Source: Oscillospiraceae bacterium
GTDB taxonomy: Bacteria; Bacillota; Clostridia; Oscillospirales; Oscillospiraceae
Assembly: GCA_015067495.1 (NCBI GenBank)
Contig: SVMI01000008.1
Coordinates: forward strand, 26,475-90,474
DNA: 64,000 nt
Reading direction: 5' to 3'
Shown: positions 53,072 through 62,055 of the stretch, one piece after another
How the letters are laid out: every line of letters starts with the position of its first letter
Numbering within the stretch: the stretch's first letter is position 1
Notes under the pieces: model-generated
Database searches by the model: none
Told to the model about the DNA's origin: nothing
The model's input: the letters and a program-made list of their open reading frames with translations, nothing else
Program-made: the position numbers and the translations under genes

Positions 53072-53602
53072 TTAATCCTTCAGGCATTTTCCGTTTTGAA
53101 TGAAATACTCGATGCCGGAGTACAGTGTCGTCAGGACGATCACAGCGATCACCAGATAGCCAAGCCAACCGATCTGCGGAAATGCCATCCACAGACACAA
53201 GCCGACCATAGTGCTGGCAGTTTTCACCTTGCCGCTCCAGCCTGCCGCGATCACGACACCCTTTTGCACCGCGATCAGACGAAGTCCCGTGACGGCAAAT
53301 TCCCGGGTCAGCACCAGCATCAGCGCCCACGCGGGGAACATCCCCCACTGGCAGAACATCAGCATCGCTGCGATCACCAGCAGTTTATCTGCAAGCGGAT
53401 CGAGAAATTTGCCAAGATCCGTTATCTGATTGCGTTTCCTTGCAATATTTCCGTCGATAAAGTCGGTAATGCTTGCGATGATGAAGACAGCCAAGGCGAT
53501 CCACATCCACATGCCCGCCTGACCTTGACTAAGATACATCAAAATCATGTACACGGGGATGAGTGCCACACGCAGCAGCGTAATTTTGGTTGCAGTTGTC
53601 AC
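53072..53602 (-). CDS. pgsA: CDP-diacylglycerol-glycerol-3-phosphate 3-phosphatidyltransferase
   Basis: 176 aa, about four to five transmembrane helices. CDP-alcohol phosphotransferase motif DFIDGNIARKRNQITDLG continuing FLDPLADK (D-G-x2-A-R-x8-G-x3-D-x3-D). Makes phosphatidylglycerophosphate. It is the last gene of the long minus-strand run and begins 3 nt after rimO. Confidence 0.95.
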   Translation of the reverse strand: MTTATKITLLRVALIPVYMILMYLSQGQAGMWMWIALAVFIIASITDFIDGNIARKRNQITDLGKFLDPLADKLLVIAAMLMFCQWGMFPAWALMLVLTREFAVTGLRLIAVQKGVVIAAGWSGKVKTASTMVGLCLWMAFPQIGWLGYLVIAVIVLTTLYSGIEYFIQNGKCLKD

Positions 53603-53605
53603 CGA

Positions 53606-54934
53606 TTAATCCTCCACAACAAAGCCGGACAGATCGCCGTCAATGAGACCATCGATCTGTACATTCACAAATGTTCCTTCCGACAGATCATCATCAGAAG
53701 CAAGCCAGACTCTGCCGTCAATATCCGGCGAATCGGCATAGGTTCTGCCGAAATACTGTTCAAATTCCTCATCATAGCCGTCAACAAGCACCTCGACCGT
53801 CCTGCCGATCATCGCCTTAGAATATTCATCCATGATGGCAGATTGAATCGTCTCAACCATTTCCGCTCTCGTCTGTGCGACAGAAGCATCGGGATGCTCC
53901 ATTTCGGCGGCAGGCGTACCATCCTCGGGAGAGAACGGGAATGCGCCAACACGCTCCAGCCGCATCTCCTTCAGGAAATTACAAAGCTCTTCAAATTCCG
54001 CCTCCCCCTCACCGGGAAGACCGGTGATAATGCTCGTGCGAAGCACCAGACCGGGGATTCTGGCACGCAGCTTGGCAAACAGTTCCTTGAGAAATACACC
54101 GTCTCCACGGCGGTTCATCAGCTTCAGGATCTTGCTGTTGCAATGCTGAATGGGAATGTCCAGATATTTGAGGATCTTCGGCTCGGTCGCCATCACCTCG
54201 ATCAGCTCATCATCGATCTCATCGGGATAGACATAGTGGACGCGGATCCAATGCAGTCCCTCAATTTGGCACATATTCCGAAGCAGCTCGGGCAGCAAAC
54301 GCTTATGCCCGGGCAGGTCTGTGCCATAGCGGCTGGTGTCCTGCGCAACAACGATCAATTCCTTCACACCGCCGGCTGCCAGCAGACGGGCTTCGTAAAG
54401 GACATCATCCATCTGACGGCTGCGGAACTTTCCGCGCAGATACGGGATAATGCAGTAGCTGCAGCGATTGTCGCAGCCCTCCGCGATCTTGATGAAGGCA
54501 TAATGCTCAGGGGTGGTCAGGATGCGACCTGTCTCCTGCTCCGGCGCATCAATGGAACCGAAATCACGGACACAGTCGCCATTTAACAGTGCCTCAATGG
54601 CAGGAACGATCTGCGTATAGCTGCCGGTGCCGAGAATGCCATCCACCTCAGGCAGTTGTTCCAGAATCTCGTCCTGATACCGCTGGGATAGACAGCCGGT
54701 GACAAGGATCTTACTTACAAGCCCCTCCGCTTTCAACGCCGCAGTCTGCAGAATAAAGTCGATCGCCTCAGATTTTGCCGAATCAATAAAGCCGCAGGTG
54801 TTGATCACAACCACGTCGCTTCCCACGATATCCGCTTTTACCCTATGTCCTGCCTCCTGCACGCGATACATCATCCGCTCGCAGTCGACCTGATTTTTGG
54901 CACAGCCAAGGGAAATAAATCCAATATTTGCCAT
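53606..54934 (-). CDS. rimO: Ribosomal protein S12 methylthiotransferase RimO
   Basis: 442 aa from ATG 54934 (SD GGAGGATT); the longer frame overlaps recX and is rejected. UPF0004 domain (IGFISLGCAKNQVDCERM), radical-SAM Cys triad CDNRCSYCIIPYLRGKFRSR region, and a C-terminal TRAM domain. MANIGFISLGCAKNQVD is RimO-like rather than MiaB-like. Thiomethylates Asp of S12. Confidence 0.94.
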   Translation of the reverse strand: MANIGFISLGCAKNQVDCERMMYRVQEAGHRVKADIVGSDVVVINTCGFIDSAKSEAIDFILQTAALKAEGLVSKILVTGCLSQRYQDEILEQLPEVDGILGTGSYTQIVPAIEALLNGDCVRDFGSIDAPEQETGRILTTPEHYAFIKIAEGCDNRCSYCIIPYLRGKFRSRQMDDVLYEARLLAAGGVKELIVVAQDTSRYGTDLPGHKRLLPELLRNMCQIEGLHWIRVHYVYPDEIDDELIEVMATEPKILKYLDIPIQHCNSKILKLMNRRGDGVFLKELFAKLRARIPGLVLRTSIITGLPGEGEAEFEELCNFLKEMRLERVGAFPFSPEDGTPAAEMEHPDASVAQTRAEMVETIQSAIMDEYSKAMIGRTVEVLVDGYDEEFEQYFGRTYADSPDIDGRVWLASDDDLSEGTFVNVQIDGLIDGDLSGFVVED

Positions 54935-54935
54935 G

Positions 54936-55562
54936 TTAATCCTCCGGGAAATCCCCGCAATCATATTTGAACTGATCCAATGCCCGCCTGATTTGCCCAT
55001 AGGAATGTCCGCGGCGCAGCAGTGCATCAATGGCACGCTTTACATCCTTGTCCGTCGATTCCCCGTCAAGGCGGGAGCGCAGAAAAGCAACGATTTTTTC
55101 CTGCTGATCGGGATAATCTGCAAGAGCATCTGCCCATAGCGCACGGGGGATGCGTTTTTCATAAAGTGCCTGTTTTGCGCGGGCAAGTCCGTAACCCTTT
55201 GCGATACACTGGGATACGATCTGCTGCGCTGTTTTGGAATCGTCCAGCAGGGACAGTTCTTCCATCCACGAAACCGCAGCCTCCGCGTCCTCAGCAGTCT
55301 CCCCTTTATGGATCAAACGCTCTGTCAGATCCCGTTTGGAGACGCTGGTAGCGGCAACAATGCGCACAGCGCGCATTTTTGCGGACATCTCCCCTGCTGC
55401 ACTACAGAGCTTCTCGTACGCCTCATGGGACAGCTCCATGCCGCTGTACAGACCAAAGTCTTCAACGGTCTGCCGATAAAGGCGCATAACCGCGCCATCT
55501 TCAAAGACAACACGGTATCTGCCCGTGCGGTCGGGAGTGTTTGAAAAGGACTCAATCCTCAT
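54936..55562 (-). CDS. recX: Regulatory protein RecX
   Basis: 208 aa from ATG 55562, overlapping the recA end by 11 nt. Three-helix repeats typical of Rec[32 protein letters not shown] and [17 protein letters not shown]. RecX modulates RecA filaments; overlap with recA implies coupled translation. Confidence 0.9.
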   Translation of the reverse strand: MRIESFSNTPDRTGRYRVVFEDGAVMRLYRQTVEDFGLYSGMELSHEAYEKLCSAAGEMSAKMRAVRIVAATSVSKRDLTERLIHKGETAEDAEAAVSWMEELSLLDDSKTAQQIVSQCIAKGYGLARAKQALYEKRIPRALWADALADYPDQQEKIVAFLRSRLDGESTDKDVKRAIDALLRRGHSYGQIRRALDQFKYDCGDFPED

Positions 55563-56658
55563 CGTCAAAATCGTCAGCACTGATCGCGATGGGACGCTCC
55601 GCAGCCTTTGCTGCAGCCTTGGGCTGAGCCGTACTGTTCTTCAGCAGATTCTCACGAACCTGAGCCTCGACCTTTTCAGCGATCTCAGGGTTTGCCATCA
55701 GGTAATCCTTCACAGAGTTGACGCCCTGACCGATGCGCTCATCGCCCATACTGAACCAGCTGCCGCTCTTCTGAACGATATCCATCTGAACTGCCAGATC
55801 CACAAGCTCGCCCCATTTGCTGATGCCCAGACCGTAGAGAATGTCAAAGTGAGCTTCACGGAACGGAGGCGCGACCTTATTCTTGACGACCTTGACACGG
55901 GTCTTGTTGCCGACCACATTGCTGCCTTCCTTGATGGATTCGACGCGGCGCACATCCAGACGGACAGAGGAATAGAACTTCAGCGCATTGCCGCCGGTGG
56001 TGGTCTCGGGATTGCCGTACATCACGCCGATCTTCATACGCAGTTGGTTGATGAAGATGACGACACAATTTGTTTTGGCGATGGTGCCAGCCAGCTTGCG
56101 CAGTGCCTGAGACATCAGTCTTGCCTGCAGACCCACAAAAGTATCGCCCATCTCTCCCTCAATCTCCTGCTTGGGAACAAGTGCCGCAACGGAGTCAACG
56201 ACAACGGCATCCACCGCACCGGAGCGTACCAGAGCGTCGGTGATCTCCAGTGCCTGCTCGCCGGTGTCGGGCTGGGAAACCAGCAGATTATCAATGTCAA
56301 CACCCAGAGCAGCGGCATAAACGGGATCAAGAGCATGCTCCGCGTCCACAAAGGCGACTTCGCCGCCCATTTTCTGTGCTTCTGCCAAAATATGCAGAGC
56401 CAGCGTGGTCTTGCCGGAGGATTCCGGCCCGTAGATCTCAATGATACGACCCTTGGGGACACCGCCGATGCCAAGAGCGGCATCCAGTGCCAAGGAGCCG
56501 GTGGGGATCGCGTCCACATTCATCTCCGGGCGATCGCCCAGACGCATGACAGTACCCTTACCAAAGCTCTTGTCGATCTGCGCCAGAGCGGTCTGGAGTG
56601 CTTTTTTCTTATCGGATGCGGGAGTCGGTGCTTCGTAAGCTGTTTTCTTTGTAGCCAT
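55552..56658 (-). CDS. recA: Recombinase RecA
   Basis: 368 aa from ATG 56658 (SD AGGAAG). Walker [14 protein letters not shown], Walker [32 protein letters not shown] (L2) and [14 protein letters not shown]. The C-terminal tail is acidic (SADDFDDED). It begins 2 nt after prmC ends and lacks a private promoter with LexA box in the visible upstream region, so it appears to be expressed from the larger operon or an internal promoter. Confidence 0.98.
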   Translation of the reverse strand: MATKKTAYEAPTPASDKKKALQTALAQIDKSFGKGTVMRLGDRPEMNVDAIPTGSLALDAALGIGGVPKGRIIEIYGPESSGKTTLALHILAEAQKMGGEVAFVDAEHALDPVYAAALGVDIDNLLVSQPDTGEQALEITDALVRSGAVDAVVVDSVAALVPKQEIEGEMGDTFVGLQARLMSQALRKLAGTIAKTNCVVIFINQLRMKIGVMYGNPETTTGGNALKFYSSVRLDVRRVESIKEGSNVVGNKTRVKVVKNKVAPPFREAHFDILYGLGISKWGELVDLAVQMDIVQKSGSWFSMGDERIGQGVNSVKDYLMANPEIAEKVEAQVRENLLKNSTAQPKAAAKAAERPIAISADDFDDED

Positions 56659-56659
56659 A

Positions 56660-57535
56660 TTATTCTTCCTTCCTGCCGAACTGGGCAATAACTGCCCGTT
56701 CTCTGTCGTTATAATCTCTGGTTCGTTCCAGTATGGTATACCCGTTCATTTCCAGAATTTTGCAGACATCATCGCCCTGCGTATCGCCATATTCAAAGCA
56801 AAGGAACCCGCCGGGCTTCAGCGCGGCAGCATAATTCTGTGCGATATTACGATAAAAGATCAGCCCGTCATCGCCGCCGTGAAGTGCCAGCTCCGGCTCA
56901 AAATCCCGGACACTGGATGGCAGCTCCAGCATCTCTTGCGAGGTGATATAGGGCGGATTGGATACGATCAGGTCAAATTTCCCCAAAAAAGCGGAGGGTT
57001 TTCCAAGAGCATCCGCCTGAATGCAGGAAACGCGACCTGATAAATGGTTAAGTGCAATGTTCTTTTTGGCGACCGCAAGTGCTTCCTTGGAGATATCTGC
57101 CAAAGTCACTCTCGCATCCTTGACACGACTTGCAACCGCAAGACCGATGCAGCCGGAGCCGGTGCAAAGATCGAGGATGCGCGGATCTTTTCCGAGGAAA
57201 AGGGATTGCTGGATCGCAAGTGTCGCTACTGCACAGGTATCGTCCCGTGGGATGAGAACGTTGCGATCAACAAATAACTTCAGACCGTAAAACTCCCACT
57301 CGCCCAGAATATATGCCAGCGGCTCACCCTTTATCACGCGCTGTGTCAGATCGTTTACGGTCTGACAGATCACCTCGGATGCATAGAGATCTCTGTCAGC
57401 AAGGATCTGCTCATGGGTCTTATTGGATGCGTGGCAGACGATCTGACGTGCCAGCATACCGGCATACTGCATCTCCTCTGTCTGCATGATCGTCCTGCGG
57501 GCATCCAGATAAAGCTGAGAATAGGTTTTTACCAA
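56660..57535 (-). CDS. prmC: Release factor glutamine methyltransferase PrmC
   Basis: 291 aa. N-terminal helical domain, SAM motif [16 protein letters not shown], and catalytic [12 protein letters not shown] (NPPY). Methylates the GGQ glutamine of RF1/RF2. Its start overlaps the DUF1385 gene end by 7 nt, a pairing common in Clostridia (usually followed by prfA, here replaced by recA). Confidence 0.94.
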   Translation of the reverse strand: MVKTYSQLYLDARRTIMQTEEMQYAGMLARQIVCHASNKTHEQILADRDLYASEVICQTVNDLTQRVIKGEPLAYILGEWEFYGLKLFVDRNVLIPRDDTCAVATLAIQQSLFLGKDPRILDLCTGSGCIGLAVASRVKDARVTLADISKEALAVAKKNIALNHLSGRVSCIQADALGKPSAFLGKFDLIVSNPPYITSQEMLELPSSVRDFEPELALHGGDDGLIFYRNIAQNYAAALKPGGFLCFEYGDTQGDDVCKILEMNGYTILERTRDYNDRERAVIAQFGRKEE

Positions 57536-58530
57536 CGGTCTGCACCCGCTTCCTCAGGAATAACCGCCTCAACAGCCGCAATCGCCACCTCGATCATCTC
57601 ATCGTCCGGCTCATTGGTGGTGAAATTCTGCAGCCACATACCGGGTGCGGTCAAAATCTTCGTAAACCTGTTGTCGTGACGTCCTGCCCATCGATTGATC
57701 TCGTAAGTAACAGCAACCACCAACGGCAGCAGCAGAAGCTTAAAAACGATCATGATGATGCGGTAAAGAACGCCGCCCTTCATCGCAGCCAAACTCGGGA
57801 TCAGTGCCAGCAGCAGCGTAGATGCCACCGAAAACAGCAAAATAGAGATGACCATGACCACGAGCAGGAAGCTTGTGCCACAGCGGGGATGAAGTCTGGT
57901 CTGTGTGCGGATGTTCTCCACTGTCAGTTCAAGACCCGCCTCGTAACAGCGGATGGTCTTGTGTTCTGCTCCGTGATAGGCAAAGACGCGCTTCATTTCC
58001 TTCATCCGGGAAACCAGCAGCATGTAGATCATAAAAATGATCATGCGCACGACGCCTTCCACCAGATTCAGAAGCAGCGTGTTATGGATCCACTGATCAA
58101 AGAAGCTGCCAATGACCATCGGAAGCAGGAAAAACAGAACAATGGAAAGACCCAGTCCCAGAAAGACGGAAATATTGATCAGAACCTTCTGAAAACGTTC
58201 ATTGCCCAGCTTTTTTTCAAGCCACATATCAAATTTTGACGGAATTTCCTGCTCATCCTCCGGCGCGAGGTCAGCAGAACGCATCAGTGCCTTGACACCA
58301 ACCACCTGAGAATCAAAGAAATTGACTGGCCCACGGATGAGGGGCCATGTGAGGATCGACTTCTTGGAGCGCACCTTTCTGGGTGTGATCTCGACTTTGA
58401 TCTCCCCATTTGTACGCACAGCAACCGCGTCCTTTTCAGGACCGCGCATCATAATGCCTTCCATCAGAGCCTGACCGCCGATGGTGGTCTTAAACTGACT
58501 GCAGCATTGCTGCTCGTTGTTGTTACTCAT
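57529..58530 (-). CDS. DUF1385 family membrane protein
   Basis: 333 aa. Conserved N-terminus IGGQALMEGIMMRGP, several membrane helices (~115-140, 150-175, 220-260), and the AYHGAEHKTIRCYE motif. DUF1385/YqhQ-type proteins neighbour prmC in many Firmicutes; function unknown, though the invariant HGAEHK-type motif suggests metal binding or catalysis at the membrane. Confidence 0.92.
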   Translation of the reverse strand: MSNNNEQQCCSQFKTTIGGQALMEGIMMRGPEKDAVAVRTNGEIKVEITPRKVRSKKSILTWPLIRGPVNFFDSQVVGVKALMRSADLAPEDEQEIPSKFDMWLEKKLGNERFQKVLINISVFLGLGLSIVLFFLLPMVIGSFFDQWIHNTLLLNLVEGVVRMIIFMIYMLLVSRMKEMKRVFAYHGAEHKTIRCYEAGLELTVENIRTQTRLHPRCGTSFLLVVMVISILLFSVASTLLLALIPSLAAMKGGVLYRIIMIVFKLLLLPLVVAVTYEINRWAGRHDNRFTKILTAPGMWLQNFTTNEPDDEMIEVAIAAVEAVIPEEAGADRW

Positions 58531-58542
58531 AGCAAACCTTCC

Positions 58543-59952
58543 TTACTGAACTGTGGGCAGGCATACCGTTACAAGCGTGCCGCCGCCCTCAGCATTTTCA
58601 AGTGTGAGTGTACCCTGATGCATCCCGATGATCTCATCGCAAACGGCAAGACCGATTCCGGTGCCACGGGTCTTCGAGCTGCCTTTGTAAAATTTCTTCT
58701 TCACCAGCGGCAGTTCATCCTCCGGGATGCCGGGACCATAGTCGCGGATACGCACCACGATCATGTCATCTTCAAGGGACATAGAGGCATCAATACGCTT
58801 CCCCTCACCGCCGTGCTTGGCAGCATTATCCAGAATGTTGAGGAATACCTGACGCAGACGCTCGGGATCGCAGGGGATCTCAGGAATATCATCATCGTTA
58901 TCCAGATACTCAAGCATGATTCCGTCCTGAGACAGACGGCTGGAGTACATATAGACCGTGTCCTCAAATTCACCGCGGATGTCTGTTTCGCGAATATTCA
59001 GAGTCATGCGATCATCCTGAATGCGGGTGAAATCCAGCAGCTGAACCACCATCTCCGTCAGACGCTTGGTTTCACGGGAGATGATCCGCATGCCCCGTTC
59101 CGTATCCGGATTCAAAGTATCATCCGCGAGAATGGTCTCTGTCCAGCCGGCAATTGCCGTCAGCGGAGTACGCAGCTCGTGGGACAGCGAGGAAATAAAG
59201 TCACGCTGAATGACCTCGTTGCGGTTGATCTGAACTGACATTTCATTGATCGTCTGTGCCAAATCACCAATCTCATCGTCATATTTTGCCTGAATCTGAA
59301 TGCCATAGCTGCCGTTCGCAATCCGTTTCGCCTTGTCAATGATATCATCCATCGGGACAAGGATCGAGCGGATATAGTAGTTACTGCTGACCAGAACGAT
59401 TGCCAGCACCACTGCAAGGGCTACCAGCGAGAGCAAGCAGATCGTCGTCACCTGACGATCGATCAATCTTGTGGAGCTGACATAGCGCAGCACACCAACA
59501 ACTTCTCCGTTGCTGTGTACCATTGGGCAGGACACCGCAATGATCCGCTCTCCGCTGGCAGGGTCAATGCCGTTAAAGGGCTCAATCTTGAGGGTACTGA
59601 TCGCCAGACGAATATCGGGTGTCGTCGGCGACTGCCCGGGCCATGAGCCGTAGGACGATGCCACAAGCTGCCCATCTGCGTCGATGAACTGGAGTTCAAT
59701 GGTATTCTTTTGTTCAAAGGTCTTTGCATAATCCACGCAGGATTGATAGAACTCCTTGTAGCTCTGATTGACGTAGCTTCCGAAGAATGCTGTCATCGTC
59801 TGTGCGCGATATTCCAAATCAGAGGTCATGCCGGAGTAATAATAGGCAGAGAAAACCATTGTCACGATCAATACACAGATCAGTCCGAGTACAGACAAAA
59901 TGCCAACTGAATTGATCAGCCAACGTTTTCGCAGTCCACCGAGCTTTTTCAT
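58543..59952 (-). CDS. Sensor histidine kinase with extracytoplasmic sensor
   Basis: 469 aa. TM1 (~14-36), a ~130-residue external domain with a PAS/Cache-like core (IELQFIDADGQLVASSYG), TM2 (~173-195), HAMP, HisKA with phospho-His in FISSLSHELRTPLTAIAG, and HATPase_c with N box FLNILDNAAKHGG and G boxes RDYGPGIPEDEL and GTGIGLAV. Pairs with the adjacent response regulator. Ligand unknown. Confidence 0.93.
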   Translation of the reverse strand: MKKLGGLRKRWLINSVGILSVLGLICVLIVTMVFSAYYYSGMTSDLEYRAQTMTAFFGSYVNQSYKEFYQSCVDYAKTFEQKNTIELQFIDADGQLVASSYGSWPGQSPTTPDIRLAISTLKIEPFNGIDPASGERIIAVSCPMVHSNGEVVGVLRYVSSTRLIDRQVTTICLLSLVALAVVLAIVLVSSNYYIRSILVPMDDIIDKAKRIANGSYGIQIQAKYDDEIGDLAQTINEMSVQINRNEVIQRDFISSLSHELRTPLTAIAGWTETILADDTLNPDTERGMRIISRETKRLTEMVVQLLDFTRIQDDRMTLNIRETDIRGEFEDTVYMYSSRLSQDGIMLEYLDNDDDIPEIPCDPERLRQVFLNILDNAAKHGGEGKRIDASMSLEDDMIVVRIRDYGPGIPEDELPLVKKKFYKGSSKTRGTGIGLAVCDEIIGMHQGTLTLENAEGGGTLVTVCLPTVQ

Positions 59953-59976
59953 GTTACATTTACCTCACAAAAAGGT

Positions 59977-60663
59977 TTATGCGCCCCATTTATAGCCAAA
60001 GCCCCAGACTGTTGTAATATAGACGGGGTTGGCGGTATCGTCTTCGATCTTGATGCGCAATCTGCGAATGTTGACATCGACAATTTTCAGCTCTCCCTCG
60101 TATTCCCTACCCCAGACCGCGGAAAGAATTTCCTCTCTGGCAAGGGCGCGACCGGGGTTCTGCATAAAGAGCTTGACGATGGCGTACTCCACCTGTGTCA
60201 GGCGGATGCGTACACCGTTCTTCTCAAGGGTATGGTTAAGAGTGTTCATGACAAACGGACCCTGAGCCAAAACATCGGCAACAACCACGCTGTCGCCGCC
60301 GAGACGGCGGAAGAGCGCGTCAATCCGGGCTGTCAGCTCCGCCGGCGAAAACGGCTTGGTGACGTAGTCGTCCGCACCGGTCATCAGTCCTGTGACCTTG
60401 TCCATTTCCTGCGTTCTGGCAGTCAGCATGATGACACCCATCTGCTTGTTGGTCGCGCGGATACGGCGACAGACCTCAAAGCCGTCCATATCGGGCAGCA
60501 TAATGTCAAGGATCGCAACGCCGATATCAGGATACTGCGCCAAAAGCTCCAGTGCCTCCTGACCTGTGCCTGCTTCGATAACATCATAGCCTGCACGCTT
60601 CAGGTTGATGACGACAAAGCTGCGGATATTCAGTTCATCCTCCATGATCAATACTTTTTTCAT
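59977..60663 (-). CDS. OmpR/PhoB-family response regulator
   Basis: 228 aa. Receiver domain with acidic pair MEDE, phosphoacceptor Asp53 in AILDIMLPDMDG, Thr in LTARTQ and Lys in YVTKPFSP. C-terminal winged helix with EILSAVWG, VDVNIRRLRIKIEDD and TVWGFGYKWG. Encoded between the lipoprotein and the kinase genes in one transcript. Confidence 0.95.
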   Translation of the reverse strand: MKKVLIMEDELNIRSFVVINLKRAGYDVIEAGTGQEALELLAQYPDIGVAILDIMLPDMDGFEVCRRIRATNKQMGVIMLTARTQEMDKVTGLMTGADDYVTKPFSPAELTARIDALFRRLGGDSVVVADVLAQGPFVMNTLNHTLEKNGVRIRLTQVEYAIVKLFMQNPGRALAREEILSAVWGREYEGELKIVDVNIRRLRIKIEDDTANPVYITTVWGFGYKWGA

Positions 60664-60672
60664 AACGACTCC

Positions 60673-62001
60673 TTACGTTACACTGTTCTTCCAATCCTGA
60701 ACGATCAGATGGAAGCTGTTGATGAGTGATTCCTTAGAAATGTTGTAGGCCGCCGACTCCACACCGAGATGTGCGGCATAGACTGTCGTTTCCGTTCTAT
60801 GCAGAACAAATCGGTTATCCGCAACGCCCTGCTCTTCGCGCAGATGACCTGTAAACACGTAGACCGTGATCAATTCTGTCTGCGTACCATCCTCTTTCTG
60901 AATCGAAAAAACATAGCTGTTGCCACGCTGGTCGACCAATAAGCTGCTGACGATCTTCTTGTTCAGTTCCAAATACCAGCCGCCCAAATAGTTATGGTAG
61001 GTGTACTTCTTATCCACAACGTTACCGCTGGGACGCATCGCATACCAACGGATCAGGTACTGCTCCTCCTGAGAACCGGCAGAAGTCGATTGCATGGGGA
61101 TCAGGCTCGGCAGCTCCAAGACACCGTCGCTGTCAATATCATCGGCATAAACATAATAGTTGCGCAGGGTCTCAACTGTGGTGCCGGATTCATTGGAGAG
61201 CGTGACATTGATAAACTCATTGTCAACGACCGCAAATACGTCTGTAATGATCGCTGAACCATCTACATCACTCGCCACATAGACCGCCGGTGAGCCGCCG
61301 CTGAGCTTGCTGACCATGATACGTTTGATATGGTCAACGGGCTGAGACATCATGGCTTCCTTGAACCGCTCGACACCGTTCGTCCCCATCTGAAACAGCT
61401 CCGCAACGCCGTTTGTTGAATCGCTTAATTCATCTGAGCGCAATACCAGCAGCTCCGTTAATCCGTCATTGTCAAGATCCGCGCAGACAAAACGGGAGTA
61501 GCCAACGGCGTGGAGAGACTCAATCTCATCCACATTCCTGCCCTTCATCTCGTAGACAGACAACCACCGTACCACCTGATCACTGACCTGACAGCCAAAG
61601 ACTAAATTGTAGCCTGCGCTGCCGGTAAAACGAACGTATTGAACATTTTCAAAGGCGTTGGCACTGCGTTCAATGGTTTCAGCAAGGATGTATTCATCGT
61701 TGACGCAGGTAAAGATCAGGATACGCAGCCGCTTGTCCTCAATTCCTCTCGCGAAAACCAGATACTCCGGCTCTTCATCGCCGTTGAGATCGGCAGTTTG
61801 CACCGTCTGCTGGTTATCGCCGGAAACGGGTGCGTAATATTCAAGACCCTGCATTGCGTTGTCGATTACAGATTTAAGATTTTGATAGTCCTCCGACCGC
61901 TTCGGCAGGCAGTAGAGTTCATCTATCGTTCGCATATTACATCCGCTCAGCAGCAACACAAACACGAGCAGCAGCCAAAGCAGAACCTTATTTCGTTTCA
62001 T
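60673..62001 (-). CDS. Lipoprotein with calcium-loop-like repeats, linked to a two-component system
   Basis: 442 aa from ATG 62001 (SD AAAGGAG). Signal peptide with lipobox LLLSGC (Cys near 20). Three Asp-rich loops, ADLNGDEEPEYLVF, ADLDNDGLTELLVL and DIDSDGVLELPSL, resemble VCBS/FG-GAP repeats or EF-hand-like calcium loops in a beta-propeller-like protein. It is encoded immediately before the response regulator and kinase, so it may be a ligand-binding partner of the kinase. A possible -10 TATAAT lies ~20 nt upstream. Confidence 0.75.
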   Translation of the reverse strand: MKRNKVLLWLLLVFVLLLSGCNMRTIDELYCLPKRSEDYQNLKSVIDNAMQGLEYYAPVSGDNQQTVQTADLNGDEEPEYLVFARGIEDKRLRILIFTCVNDEYILAETIERSANAFENVQYVRFTGSAGYNLVFGCQVSDQVVRWLSVYEMKGRNVDEIESLHAVGYSRFVCADLDNDGLTELLVLRSDELSDSTNGVAELFQMGTNGVERFKEAMMSQPVDHIKRIMVSKLSGGSPAVYVASDVDGSAIITDVFAVVDNEFINVTLSNESGTTVETLRNYYVYADDIDSDGVLELPSLIPMQSTSAGSQEEQYLIRWYAMRPSGNVVDKKYTYHNYLGGWYLELNKKIVSSLLVDQRGNSYVFSIQKEDGTQTELITVYVFTGHLREEQGVADNRFVLHRTETTVYAAHLGVESAAYNISKESLINSFHLIVQDWKNSVT

Positions 62002-62055
62002 AGCAGCCACTCCTTTCGATTGGTTATTATAACACGAATGGATCAGAAATCCAAA

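Noticed and set aside
54935..55036. 34-codon upstream extension of rimO
   Set aside because: It overlaps the recX coding end, whereas ATG 54934 has GGAGGATT directly upstream and begins with the conserved family N-terminus.
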